Part shown: positions 24,188 through 31,836 of the stretch, piece after piece
Position numbering within the stretch: the first letter of the stretch is position 1
Layout: each line of letters begins with the position of its first letter
Source: PALSA-607 sp036510735
GTDB lineage: Bacteria; Actinomycetota; Actinomycetes; Acidothermales; Acidothermaceae
Length of the DNA: 33,147 nt
Assembly (NCBI GenBank): GCA_036510735.1
Contig: DATCDK010000129.1
Location: 1-33,147, forward strand
Reading direction: 5' to 3'
The notes under the pieces: generated by a model
What the model saw: the letters and a program-made list of their open reading frames with translations, nothing else
Told to the model about the DNA's origin: nothing
The model's database searches: none
Made by a program: the position numbers and the translations under genes

Positions 24188-26206
24188 GTGCCCACTTCCA
24201 GGCCCACTTCCGGGCCCACTTCCGGGCCCACTTCCGGCCGCAAGCGCGCCGTCCCGCTGTTTGCTATTTACGCTGCCGCCTCGCTGGTCCCGGTCGTCGC
24301 GCTCGGCGCCGTTCTCGCCATTACTTACCGGGCCGACACGAACAACAGCGCGATGGCCGAAGCACGCAGTCAAGCGTCGCTACTCGCCGACGACATCGTC
24401 GGCCCAACACTTGGCAGCAAGCCGCTTGAGGGTTCGATTCCGCCGAGCGCCGCCACGGCGATTGCCGCTGCGTTCAGTCGGGCCTCTGGCGAGCACCGAC
24501 TGCTGCGGCTGCGGGTACGAGACATGACCGGTGCCGTCGTGTGGTCCGACGACGGCAGCGGCAAGTCGGCGGACGTTGCGGACGACGACGAGGCGCTCGA
24601 CGCGACTCACGGCGAGGTCGTTAGCGCACTCAACAGGCTGAATGCCGATGCCAACGATGAGGGACCCATCGGTCCGCGGGTGGTCGAGATCTACCAGCCG
24701 ATTCTCATCGGTCCTGCCCGCACGCAGGTCGGCGTCCTCGAGATGTACCTGCCGTATGCGCCGATCCAGAAGGACGTGACCGCAGGCCTGCACCAGATGT
24801 ACGCGTTGCTCGCCGCCGGACTACTCGCGCTGTGGGTTGTCTTGGGTGCGATCTCCGCGTCGACCACGCGACGGTTGCGCAAGCGCGCCGAGCGACTGCA
24901 GTACATCGCTCACCACCACGTGCCCTCCGGCATGCTGAACGCTGAAGGCTTCTCCGAGGCATTGCAGAAGCGACGCGATGCTGCGGCGGCCGGCGACGCC
25001 GCCGCGACTCCGTCGGTGGCCTTGATCGACGTGTCTCGCTTCAGGGAGATCAACGAAGCGTTGGGCCGCGCGCGTGGCGATGAGGTCCTGCTTGAGCTTG
25101 GACGTCGACTTGCTGGCGCAGCGGGCACCGACGCCGTTGTTGCGCGCTTGGGTGGTGACGAGTTTGCGCTCGCCAGTTTCACCATCCGCGATGTCGATCT
25201 CCGGGCGTGGGCGTTGCGGCTGCAAGCAGCGGCCGCAGAGCCGGTTCTCGCAGATGGCATACCGGTGCTCGTCGAGGTGGCCGTCGGTTACTACCGGGCG
25301 GGCGTGGCTGAACTCGTCGACGAGTTGCTGGTCCGCGTCGATGCTGCCCTCGGGCGAGCGAAGATGTCGGTCGACAAGTGCGCGGGCTACGTCGACCGCC
25401 CAGATCTTGCCGCTTCCAACGTCGCACTGCTGCCCCGGTTCCACCGCGCAATTGCGGCCGGTGAACTCGAGCTGCACTACCAGCCGAAGACGCTGCTCAC
25501 CGATGGCAGCGTCGTCGCCGTAGAGGCCTTGATTCGGTGGAACCTGGACGGCGAGTTGTTGCCGCCAGGTGTGTTCCTGCCGTCGATCGAGCAGACCGCG
25601 ATGATTCACCCGCTGACCGATTGGGTGGCGCGCACCGCGCTCGCGCAACTCAACGCGTGGGGTCCGGCTGCGGCGGGTCTTGAAGTCGCCATCAACGTGT
25701 CGGCGCGCAACTTGTCCGACCCTGGTTTCGCGGCGCGTTTGCTCGCGATCGTGGCGGAGTCGGGGGTAGCGCCGGAGCGACTGATCGTCGAGATCACCGA
25801 GACCGCGCTGTTCGTCGATCCCGACGCTGCGCGAGTATCGCTGGGCACTTTGCACGACGCCGGGATCGTGTTGTCCATCGACGACTTCGGTCAGGGACAG
25901 ACCTCTCTCGCCTACCTCGCCGCGTTGCCCATTGACGAACTCAAGATCGATCGCGCGTTCGTGTCGAGGGTCGTCGCCGATCCGACCCACGCAGCCATCG
26001 TGCGTTCGATCATCCAGCTCGGTCACACGCTGGGGCTTCGGGTCGTCGCCGAAGGTATTGAGCGGGACTCCGAGTACGCCCGCCTCTTAGCGCTTGGCGC
26101 CGACATTGCGCAGGGATACTTGATCGCTCGGCCGATGTCAGCCGCTGCGTTCGTAGACTGGCTTGCCGCACGGGTGACGACGGGATCGCACGCAGCGGCA
26201 TCCTGA
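24188..26206 (+). CDS. Membrane GGDEF-EAL protein (cyclic-di-GMP synthesis/breakdown)
   Basis: 672 aa: Pro/Thr/Ser/Gly repeats (1-17), helix 1 (about 22-46), an outside sensor domain (47-205), helix 2 (about 206-224), GGDEF domain (275-410) and EAL domain (418-660). The GGDEF motif is intact (322-326), although the metal/substrate block is IDVSRFREINE, not the usual DxDxFKxxND. The EAL set looks complete: EALIR (446-450), NVSARNL, EIT, DDFGQG, ELKID and AEGIE, so phosphodiesterase activity is likely. GTG 24188 has GGAGG five bases upstream; ATG 24146 is in frame but lacks a ribosome site. Stands alone, 38 bases before the amidohydrolase. Confidence 0.92.
   Translation: MPTSRPTSGPTSGPTSGRKRAVPLFAIYAAASLVPVVALGAVLAITYRADTNNSAMAEARSQASLLADDIVGPTLGSKPLEGSIPPSAATAIAAAFSRASGEHRLLRLRVRDMTGAVVWSDDGSGKSADVADDDEALDATHGEVVSALNRLNADANDEGPIGPRVVEIYQPILIGPARTQVGVLEMYLPYAPIQKDVTAGLHQMYALLAAGLLALWVVLGAISASTTRRLRKRAERLQYIAHHHVPSGMLNAEGFSEALQKRRDAAAAGDAAATPSVALIDVSRFREINEALGRARGDEVLLELGRRLAGAAGTDAVVARLGGDEFALASFTIRDVDLRAWALRLQAAAAEPVLADGIPVLVEVAVGYYRAGVAELVDELLVRVDAALGRAKMSVDKCAGYVDRPDLAASNVALLPRFHRAIAAGELELHYQPKTLLTDGSVVAVEALIRWNLDGELLPPGVFLPSIEQTAMIHPLTDWVARTALAQLNAWGPAAAGLEVAINVSARNLSDPGFAARLLAIVAESGVAPERLIVEITETALFVDPDAARVSLGTLHDAGIVLSIDDFGQGQTSLAYLAALPIDELKIDRAFVSRVVADPTHAAIVRSIIQLGHTLGLRVVAEGIERDSEYARLLALGADIAQGYLIARPMSAAAFVDWLAARVTTGSHAAAS
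24191..24238. repeat. 12-bp tandem repeat at the start of the GGDEF-EAL gene
   Basis: Four copies of CCCACTTCCGGG (first and last with one change) immediately after the probable GTG start, coding PTSG tetrapeptides. Confidence 0.9.
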
Positions 26207-26244
26207 CTCTCGTCCGCATCCGAACCCGTCGGAGGTATCGAGCA

Positions 26245-27093
26245 ATGACGCCGGCGCGGGTGATCGATTCGCACATCCATCTGTGGGATCCGACGGTGCT
26301 GCGGTATCCGTGGCTCGAATCCGAAGAAGAGTTGGGTCGCCCGTTCCTACCTGCTGATCTACACGCCAGCGGAGGTCCGCCGGAATGGGTCATGGTGCAG
26401 GCCGGCGCGCAGCCAGACGATGAACTCGCGGAACTGAGGTGGATCGCCAGCCTCGCGTCGTCCGACCCTGCTCTTGTTGGCATGGTCGTGCAGGCGCCGG
26501 TCGAGATCGGGCGCGCTGTTCGCGACCTGGTGGAGCGATTGGCCGCGACACCGCTGGCCGTCGGCGTCCGGCGATTGATCCAGGACGAGGGTGCGGGTTT
26601 TGCGTTGACCGCTGGTTTCATCGACGGGGTGCGTGTCGTTGGTGACGTGGGCCTGCCGTTCGACATCTGCGTGCGGGCCTTGGAGCGACCGGACGTCGCG
26701 CCGCTTGTCGATGCGTGTCCTGACGTGAGCTTCGTTCTCGATCATCTCGGCAAGCCGGCAATCGCGGACGGCGAGTGGGAGCCGTGGCGTTCGCAGCTGA
26801 CCGAACTCGCGCAACGGCCGAACCTGACCTGCAAGCTTTCCGGCTCGACGACCGAAGCCGGTCGCGAGTGGCGCGAGTCCGCCGTCCGGCCCTATCTGAT
26901 GCATGCGCTGGACACCTTCGGACCGCAGCGCTGCATGTTCGGCAGCGACTGGCCGGTCGCGTCGCTGACGACCGACTATCAGCGATGGTTCGACCTGGTG
27001 AGCGACGCGGTCAGCGGTTGCTCGCAAGCAGACGTCGATGCCGTGTTCGCCGGCACGGCAGCGCGGGTCTACGGACTGCCCGCACGACCCTGA
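26245..27093 (+). CDS. Amidohydrolase 2 family protein, probable sugar lactonase (L-fucono/L-rhamnono-lactonase type)
   Basis: 282 aa, COG3618-type TIM-barrel hydrolase. The metal site is visible: DSHIHLWDP (His10, His12), FVLDHLGKP (His167) and FGSDWPV (Asp235). The opening IDSHIHLWDP and the GSDWPV end are shared with L-fuconolactonase and related sugar lactonases. GGAGG eight bases before the ATG. With the SDR, FAH-family hydrolase, aldo/keto reductase and lutAB downstream, it fits opening of a 6-deoxyaldonolactone formed by the dehydrogenase. It is separated from those genes by the nuclease cassette, and runs towards them on the opposite strand. The substrate is inferred from context. Confidence 0.88.
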   Translation: MTPARVIDSHIHLWDPTVLRYPWLESEEELGRPFLPADLHASGGPPEWVMVQAGAQPDDELAELRWIASLASSDPALVGMVVQAPVEIGRAVRDLVERLAATPLAVGVRRLIQDEGAGFALTAGFIDGVRVVGDVGLPFDICVRALERPDVAPLVDACPDVSFVLDHLGKPAIADGEWEPWRSQLTELAQRPNLTCKLSGSTTEAGREWRESAVRPYLMHALDTFGPQRCMFGSDWPVASLTTDYQRWFDLVSDAVSGCSQADVDAVFAGTAARVYGLPARP

Positions 27094-27161
27094 CCTCAGA
27101 GCCCCGTGACCCTCAGAGCCCCCATGACCCTCAGAGCCCCGTGACCCTCAGAGCCCCGTGA
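27094..27161. repeat. 17-bp tandem repeat array after the lactonase stop
   Basis: Four consecutive copies of CCTCAGAGCCCCGTGAC start directly after the stop codon: 27094-27110, 27111-27128 (one variant, 18 bp), 27129-27145 and 27146-27161. The last copy runs into the left palindrome, sharing the bases GTGA. Confidence 0.92.
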
Positions 27162-27216
27162 TCATGCAAGAAAGGGCGGGTTTTTCGCCACGAGGCGCCC
27201 CTTCTTGCATGATCAC
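27158..27216. repeat. 59-bp palindromic repeat, left copy
   Basis: Arms GTGATCATGCAAGAA and its complement close the element exactly; the stem continues through GGG with one mismatch, leaving a loop with CGGGTTTTTCGCC. The first 27 bases are identical to the copy at 28251-28309, and both copies are 59 bases long. It lies between the tandem array and the nuclease gene. Confidence 0.93.
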
Positions 27217-27326
27217 GAACGCGGGTCGCCGGTCGGCCGGCAGAAGGGCTGTGGACGACGGGACTGTTCGCGAACGTGCGCTGTGCAAAACGTCTTCCGG
27301 GCCGGCCAGTCGGCCACCCTCGTGCG

Positions 27327-28208
27327 ATGTCCACTCCCGAGCAAGTAGCTTCTCTGCCCTTTCGATCCGACCAGGCCGCTGACCTAGGACTGACTCGGTA
27401 CCAACTTCGCGGCAAGGCCTTCGAGTCTCCTTTCCACGGCGTGCATGTGAGGGGTGTCGCGAACGAATTCGTCCAGTGCTGTCGCGCCGCGTTCTTGATC
27501 CTCCCCGCGGGAGCGCTGTTCAGTGACGACACGGCCGTCGCGCTCATGGGCTTGCCGTTGTTCGCAGCGTCACAACTCGTTCATGTCACCGCCGCGGCCG
27601 GCATGTCGCAACTTCGACGTCGGGGAATTGTCGGCCATGTGCGAGATATGCGAGGTCAGCCCACCGTGACCTATCACGGTCTGCCCACAACAACGCCTGC
27701 ATGCACCTTTCTCCATCTCGCAGCTCGGCTCCCGCGGTCGACACTCATCGGGCTCGGCGATGCGATGTTGCGCGAGCGCCTGGTTACGCCAGCCGGACTG
27801 ACACGCGAGCTGAGTGCGCACGTCGGTCGGCGTGGCAGTCGGCAAGCTCGCGACCTGTTGCCGCTCTTGAGCGCGGCTGCCGAGTCGGTCATGGAGTCTG
27901 CGCTACGGCTTCTGCTGATCGATGGCGGTTTACCGTGCCCCGAGATCAACGTCAACATCTATGACTGGTTCGGCAATCACATCGCGCGCGTCGACCTGCT
28001 TTATCGAGCCCAGAAAGTGATCGTCGAGTACGACGGCGATCAGCATCGCACCAGTCGTCAGCAGTTTGCGACCGATGTCGAACGTCTAAGCAAGTTGGCG
28101 GCGGCGGGATACGTCGTCCTACGCTTCACGGCGTCCGACGTCTTGGGCCGACCGCACTATGTGCTCGCGACCGTCAGTGCGGCGCTAGCCTCCCGCGCAC
28201 ACGCTTAA
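27327..28208 (+). CDS. DUF559/Vsr-like endonuclease-domain protein with AbiEi-like N-terminal domain
   Basis: 293 aa. An N-terminal winged-helix-like region (about 1-45, LGLTRYQLRGKAFESPFHGVHV) and a middle region (46-130) resemble the AbiEi antitoxin-type domain often fused to nucleases in actinobacteria. The C-terminal DUF559 domain (185-285) has the restriction-endonuclease-like pattern: Glu190 (VMES), Asp223 (RVDLLY), Glu234 and Asp236 (IVEYDGDQHR) and Asp250 (FATDVERLSKLAAAGYVVLRF). The frame is open to 27276, but ATG 27327 (MSTPEQ) is preferred. No cognate toxin or methylase gene is adjacent. Activity is unknown; it is the only gene between the two palindromes. Confidence 0.85.
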   Translation: MSTPEQVASLPFRSDQAADLGLTRYQLRGKAFESPFHGVHVRGVANEFVQCCRAAFLILPAGALFSDDTAVALMGLPLFAASQLVHVTAAAGMSQLRRRGIVGHVRDMRGQPTVTYHGLPTTTPACTFLHLAARLPRSTLIGLGDAMLRERLVTPAGLTRELSAHVGRRGSRQARDLLPLLSAAAESVMESALRLLLIDGGLPCPEINVNIYDWFGNHIARVDLLYRAQKVIVEYDGDQHRTSRQQFATDVERLSKLAAAGYVVLRFTASDVLGRPHYVLATVSAALASRAHA

Positions 28209-28250
28209 GGACGCCGACACTGCCCGCGATTGCGCAGCACACTCGCGCTT

Positions 28251-28309
28251 GTGATCATGCAAGAAAGGGCGGGTTTTCGCGCAGGTGGCACCCTTTCTTG
28301 CATGATCAC
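28251..28309. repeat. 59-bp palindromic repeat, right copy
   Basis: Perfect 19-bp arms: GTGATCATGCAAGAAAGGG (28251-28269) and its complement (28291-28309) around a 21-base loop that begins CGGGTTTTCGC. It lies 42 bases after the nuclease stop and 23 bases before the end of the leftward SDR gene. It is the better-preserved of the two copies. Confidence 0.95.
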
Positions 28310-28332
28310 GATGGATGACTCGCGCCGGCGAC

Positions 28333-29094
28333 TCAGGTTGTGGGGCGGGCGGGCAACCGCAGCCCGTACATGCCGCCGTCGACGGCCAGTGCGGTACCCG
28401 TAGTCGACGCAGCCGCGGGCGATGCGAGATAGACGATCGCCTGGGCGATTTCGTCGGCACTGACGAGGCGCCCGAGCGGCTGTCGCGCTTCGAGCGCCGC
28501 GCGTTCGGCGACCGGATCGTCTGCTGCGTCGAGCAGTCGGCCGACCCACGGGGTGTCGGCGGTGCCGGGGTTCACGCAATTGACGCGGATTCCTTCGCGC
28601 ACATGGTCGGCCGCCATCGCGAGCGTCAGTGCTTGCACGGCGCCTTTGCTTGCGGAGTACAGCGCACGTGCCGGCAATCCCGCCCACGCGGCGACCGACC
28701 CGGTGTTGACGATGGCCGGGTGCGACGAGCCTCGCAAATATGGCAGCGCTGCGCGGCTGACCCGAACCATGCCGACGACGTTGACGTCGAGCACATGATG
28801 CCACTCCGCGTCATCGTTGGCGGTGACGTCGCCGCGCGAGCCGATGCCGGCGTTGTTGATGACGATGTCGATGCCGCCGAACCTGAACACCACGGCTTCG
28901 ATCGCTGCCTTGACCGAATCGTCGTCGGTGACGTCGGCCCGCACACCGAACAGCTGGTCGTCGAGCCCGTCGATCACCACGTCGAGGCAGGCGACCTTCG
29001 CACCTCGCTGCGCGAGCAACCGTGCGGTGGCCAGGCCTATCCCCGACGCACCGCCGGTGACCACGGCGACCAGACCGTCGAAGTCCGTCGTCAT
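28333..29094 (-). CDS. SDR-family dehydrogenase (probable 2-keto-3-deoxy-L-fuconate/rhamnonate dehydrogenase)
   Basis: 253 aa classical short-chain dehydrogenase. NAD(P) motif TGGASGIG (13-20), acidic CLDVV at the end of strand 2 favouring NAD, NNAG (80-83), and catalytic Ser133, Tyr146 and Lys150 (ALYSASK). ATG 29092-29094 has GAGGAGA six bases upstream; an ATG nine codons earlier has none. It lies 37 bases downstream of the FAH-family gene on the same strand. In oxidative L-fucose or L-rhamnose degradation an SDR oxidises the 4-hydroxyl of the 2-keto-3-deoxy acid, giving the diketo acid that an FAH-type hydrolase cleaves; the neighbours fit. Specificity is inferred. Confidence 0.9.
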   Translation of the reverse strand: MTTDFDGLVAVVTGGASGIGLATARLLAQRGAKVACLDVVIDGLDDQLFGVRADVTDDDSVKAAIEAVVFRFGGIDIVINNAGIGSRGDVTANDDAEWHHVLDVNVVGMVRVSRAALPYLRGSSHPAIVNTGSVAAWAGLPARALYSASKGAVQALTLAMAADHVREGIRVNCVNPGTADTPWVGRLLDAADDPVAERAALEARQPLGRLVSADEIAQAIVYLASPAAASTTGTALAVDGGMYGLRLPARPTT

Positions 29095-29131
29095 GCCGCT
29101 CTCCTCATCGATCGTCGTCATGCTTGGCCCT

Positions 29132-29998
29132 TCACGCTTGTCCGAGAACCTGGCGCTGACGTCCTAAACCGTCGATTTCCAACTCGAGCACGTCGCCCGC
29201 ACGCAGAAATGGCTTGGGCTCGGGCTGACCGAGGGCGACGCCCGCAGGTGTGCCGGTGTTGATGACGTCACCGGGTCGCAACACCATGAACTGGCTGATG
29301 TAGCGCACGACTTCGAGGACGCCAAAAATCATGTTCGCGGTGTTGCCGTTCTGTTTCAGCTCGCCGTTCACCCAGAGACGCAAGCCGAGTGCTTGCGGGT
29401 CAGCGATCTCGTCGGCCGGCACGAACCACGGACCGAGCGGGTTGAACGTCTCGCAGCTCTTGCCCTTGTCCCACTGACCACCGCGTTCGATTTGGAACTC
29501 CCGCTCGGAGACGTCGTTGGCGACGGCGTAGCCGGCGATGCACGCGAGGGCTTCGGCGTCGCTGCTTAGGTAGCGACCGGTGTGACCGATGATGACGGCG
29601 AGCTCGACTTCCCAGTCGGTCTTCACCGAATGGCGCGGCACCAAAACCTCGTCATCTGGCCCGATCACCGTCGACGGATCCTTCATGAACAGGATCGGTT
29701 CGACGGGCACTACCGCGTGTGTTTCCTCCGCGTGGTCGCGGTAATTCAGGCCCACGCACACGACTTTGCCTGGCCGTGTGATGGGCGGCCCGTAGCGCAG
29801 GCCGAGCGACTCGACGGAGTCTGCTGCCCGCAGTTGGCCGTCGGCAAGCGCAGCACGGACGCGCGCGACGCCGCCGCTGTCGAGGAACGCGCCGTCGATA
29901 TCGGTGGTCAGGCTTTCGATGCTTGAGGCGACTCCGTCGACGATGGCGAACGGACGTTCGTGGCCGGCCTCTCCGAGACGGGCTAGGGCAAAGGTCAT
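29132..29998 (-). CDS. Fumarylacetoacetate hydrolase-family protein (probable 2,4-diketo-3-deoxy-L-fuconate hydrolase)
   Basis: 288 aa. The FAH fold has the metal ligands Glu130 and Glu132 (DWEVELAVIIG) and Asp162 (NDVSERE), the catalytic-lysine region DKGKSCETFNPLGPW (178-190), and VCVGLNYRDHAEE and INTGTPAGVALG. The frame is open to 30421, but ATG 29996-29998 was chosen because it overlaps the aldo/keto reductase stop in ATGA. Unlike FahA in this window, it belongs to the short acylpyruvase-like branch. With the SDR and lutAB it fits cleavage of a 2,4-diketo-3-deoxy sugar acid to pyruvate and L-lactate. Confidence 0.9.
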   Translation of the reverse strand: MTFALARLGEAGHERPFAIVDGVASSIESLTTDIDGAFLDSGGVARVRAALADGQLRAADSVESLGLRYGPPITRPGKVVCVGLNYRDHAEETHAVVPVEPILFMKDPSTVIGPDDEVLVPRHSVKTDWEVELAVIIGHTGRYLSSDAEALACIAGYAVANDVSEREFQIERGGQWDKGKSCETFNPLGPWFVPADEIADPQALGLRLWVNGELKQNGNTANMIFGVLEVVRYISQFMVLRPGDVINTGTPAGVALGQPEPKPFLRAGDVLELEIDGLGRQRQVLGQA

Positions 29999-31050
29999 GA
30001 ATCTGCGCTCACTGTCTTTTGTGGTGGTGGTGGCTGCTGTGTTGGTAACTGCTGTGTTGATGTGGGGGTTGAGGCCCCGGGTACGGGCGTGCCCGGGCGA
30101 AGCAGTCCAGCCGCAAGCAGGTCTGCCCACAGCTGTTCGGGAATCGGTGTCTCTATGAAGCGGGAGTTTTCTTCGACCTCTTGAGGGCTCCGTGCTCCGA
30201 CGAGCACAGTCGTGATCGCCGGATGCGCGAGTGGGAATTGCAGGGCGGCGGCCGCGATGGCGACGCCATGCCGCGAGCACACATCGTCGATTTGCAGAGC
30301 CTTCGCCAGCACGTCGGAGGCCGCAGGCTGATAGTTGAACGTCGCATTGCCGTGGGGGTTCGCGAGCAGCCCGCTGTTGAAGACCCCACCGATCACGACC
30401 GACGTGCCGCGCTGCAGGCACGCCGGTAGCAGGTCGTCGAGTGCTCCCTGTTCCAGCAACGTGTACCGACCCGCCAGCAACACGACGTCCATGTCAGTCT
30501 CGTGAACCAACCGCGTCAGCATCGCGGTTTGGTTCATCCCCGCCCCGACCGATCGCACAACACCGTCGTCGCGCAGCGCTGCCAGTGCCGGCCACGCCTC
30601 ATCGATCGCCTGCTGCCAGTGATCGTCAGGGTCGTGCAGGTACAAGATGTCGACCTTGTCGACGCCGAGGCGCGCGAGACTCGCGTCGAATGAGCGACGA
30701 ATGCCGTCGCGGCTGAAGTCGAAGACCCGACGAACACCGGACTCGTCGACGAAGCCGGCCGATTCGGCGGTGGCCGACGAGGTGGTCTCGATCAGCCGCC
30801 CTACCTTGGTCGACAAAACCCACTCGTTACTGGGTTTCCGGGCTAGGAACGCACCAACCCGATGCTCTGACAACCCGGCTCCGTAATGCGGCGCGGTGTC
30901 GAAGTAACGCTGGCCGGCTGACCATGCCTGCCCCATGCACTCGCGCGCCTGCTCTTCGCTGACCGACTCGAAGAGGCCGGCGATCGGCGCACCGCCGAAC
31001 CCGTAGCGACCGACTCGTAAACCACCGCGGCCCAGCGCGGTCTGGTGCAT
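29995..31050 (-). CDS. Aldo/keto reductase, L-fucose/D-threo-aldose 1-dehydrogenase type
   Basis: 351 aa. Catalytic tetrad Asp51 and Tyr56 (RYFDTAPHYG), Lys82 (STKVG) and His139 (LYLHDPDDH). The GLSEHRVGAFLARKPSNEWVLSTKVGRLI block is typical of the L-fucose/D-threo-aldose 1-dehydrogenase branch, which oxidises C1 of the sugar to a lactone. The frame is open to 31434, but ATG 31048-31050 shares one base with the GntR stop (TGATG). The stop overlaps the next start in ATGA, so GntR-AKR-FAH are translationally linked. The last 27 residues are a Thr/Pro/Gln-rich tail not needed for the fold. Confidence 0.92.
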   Translation of the reverse strand: MHQTALGRGGLRVGRYGFGGAPIAGLFESVSEEQARECMGQAWSAGQRYFDTAPHYGAGLSEHRVGAFLARKPSNEWVLSTKVGRLIETTSSATAESAGFVDESGVRRVFDFSRDGIRRSFDASLARLGVDKVDILYLHDPDDHWQQAIDEAWPALAALRDDGVVRSVGAGMNQTAMLTRLVHETDMDVVLLAGRYTLLEQGALDDLLPACLQRGTSVVIGGVFNSGLLANPHGNATFNYQPAASDVLAKALQIDDVCSRHGVAIAAAALQFPLAHPAITTVLVGARSPQEVEENSRFIETPIPEQLWADLLAAGLLRPGTPVPGASTPTSTQQLPTQQPPPPQKTVSADS

Positions 31051-31763
31051 CACGACGACGACCCTAGACCTGTCGCGCGATAGAAGCCTTCGATGTGTTT
31101 CGTGACGGCGGCCGCCGCGGCAGCTCCGTTGTTGGCGCGCACCGCAGCCAAGATGCGCCGATGCTCTCGCCGCAACTTGCGAGTCATCGCCGACCAGTCG
31201 GGCAGCGCGGGAACGGCAGCCAATACGTAGCCCTGGATCGACTCGCGCAGCGACGCCATGACGGCCGCGACGACAACATTGCCCGCCTGGCGAGTCATCT
31301 CCACGTGGAACTCGGCGTCGAGTCGGTGAAAGTCCTCGGGTGCCAGCGTCGTGTCGTCCATCTCGTCGAGGAGCTCTTGTGCCTTGTCGTACTGCCCGTG
31401 ATTGGGCGACCCGGCGGCGACGCGAACGGCCCACGACTCGAGGAGTACCCGGGTAGCCACGATGTCCGCGATCACCAGGTGGCTGGTGGCCAGATGCAGT
31501 CGCAACGCCGCCGTCAAGGCGAGGCTCGGGTCGGCCACGATGACCGCGCCTGCGTCGGCACCTGATCCTACGGCGGTACGAACGATCCCCATCGCCTCGA
31601 GCACCCGAATCGCCTCACGCACCGAAGCGCGACTCACCCCGAACTGCTCCGCGATGCCGCGCTCGCCTGGCAGTCTCTCGCCGAGGGAGATCCGCCCGTC
31701 GAAGAGATCGGCTTCGATCCGGCGCACGACAAGCTCGTGGGTGCGTTCGCGCTGGGCCGCCAT
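31050..31763 (-). CDS. GntR-family regulator with FCD domain
   Basis: 237 aa. The winged helix (about 5-70) carries LGERLPGERGIAEQFGVSRASVREAIRVLEAMGIV, and the C-terminal all-helical FCD domain (85-225) has the metal-ligand pattern (DFHRLDAEFH, later HRRI and KHIEGF). FCD proteins sense organic acids and sugar acids; LldR- and UxuR-like proteins are examples. The frame is open to an ATG at 31793, but this overlaps the predicted operator, so ATG 31763 was chosen. No ribosome site is clear, so the message could be leaderless. First gene of the GntR-AKR-FAH unit. Confidence 0.92.
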   Translation of the reverse strand: MAAQRERTHELVVRRIEADLFDGRISLGERLPGERGIAEQFGVSRASVREAIRVLEAMGIVRTAVGSGADAGAVIVADPSLALTAALRLHLATSHLVIADIVATRVLLESWAVRVAAGSPNHGQYDKAQELLDEMDDTTLAPEDFHRLDAEFHVEMTRQAGNVVVAAVMASLRESIQGYVLAAVPALPDWSAMTRKLRREHRRILAAVRANNGAAAAAAVTKHIEGFYRATGLGSSS

Positions 31764-31777
31764 GCGGGCAAGGGTAG

Positions 31778-31792
31778 TGTGGTCTGACCACA
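31778..31792. promoter_or_regulatory. Predicted GntR/FCD operator
   Basis: TGTGGTC-T-GACCACA is a perfect 7-bp dyad. Its core TGGTCTGACCA fits the TNGTNNNACNA consensus known for FadR-subfamily GntR regulators. It lies 15 bases before the regulator's ATG and 44 bases before lutA, in the divergent region, so it could govern both operons. Confidence 0.7.
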
Positions 31793-31836
31793 TGCGCTAG
31801 CGTCATCGGTGTAGTTGACGAGACCCCGGGAGCGAC

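Larger units (their letters stand above)
27158..28309 (+). mobile_element. Putative palindrome-bounded nuclease cassette
   Basis: A single DUF559/Vsr-like nuclease gene with its own upstream region lies between two 59-bp palindromic repeats in the same orientation. There is no transposase or integrase and no target-site duplication that I can see, so this is not a standard IS. Its position between convergent catabolic genes suggests insertion at a harmless site. Classification as mobile is inference. Confidence 0.45.

Noticed and set aside
23791..24243. Leftward 150-codon frame after sixA
   Set aside because: Begins in the antisense of the 12-bp repeat of the GGDEF-EAL gene, low-complexity Arg-rich sequence, no ribosome site and no recognisable domain.
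27094..27161. CRISPR array
   Set aside because: Units are 17 bp in direct contact without spacers; it is a simple tandem repeat.
27158..28309. Two palindromes as plain terminators of the convergent genes
   Set aside because: Kept as an alternative, but the first 27 bases being identical, equal 59-bp length and same orientation around one nuclease gene are more than terminator function needs; no T-tract follows the stems.
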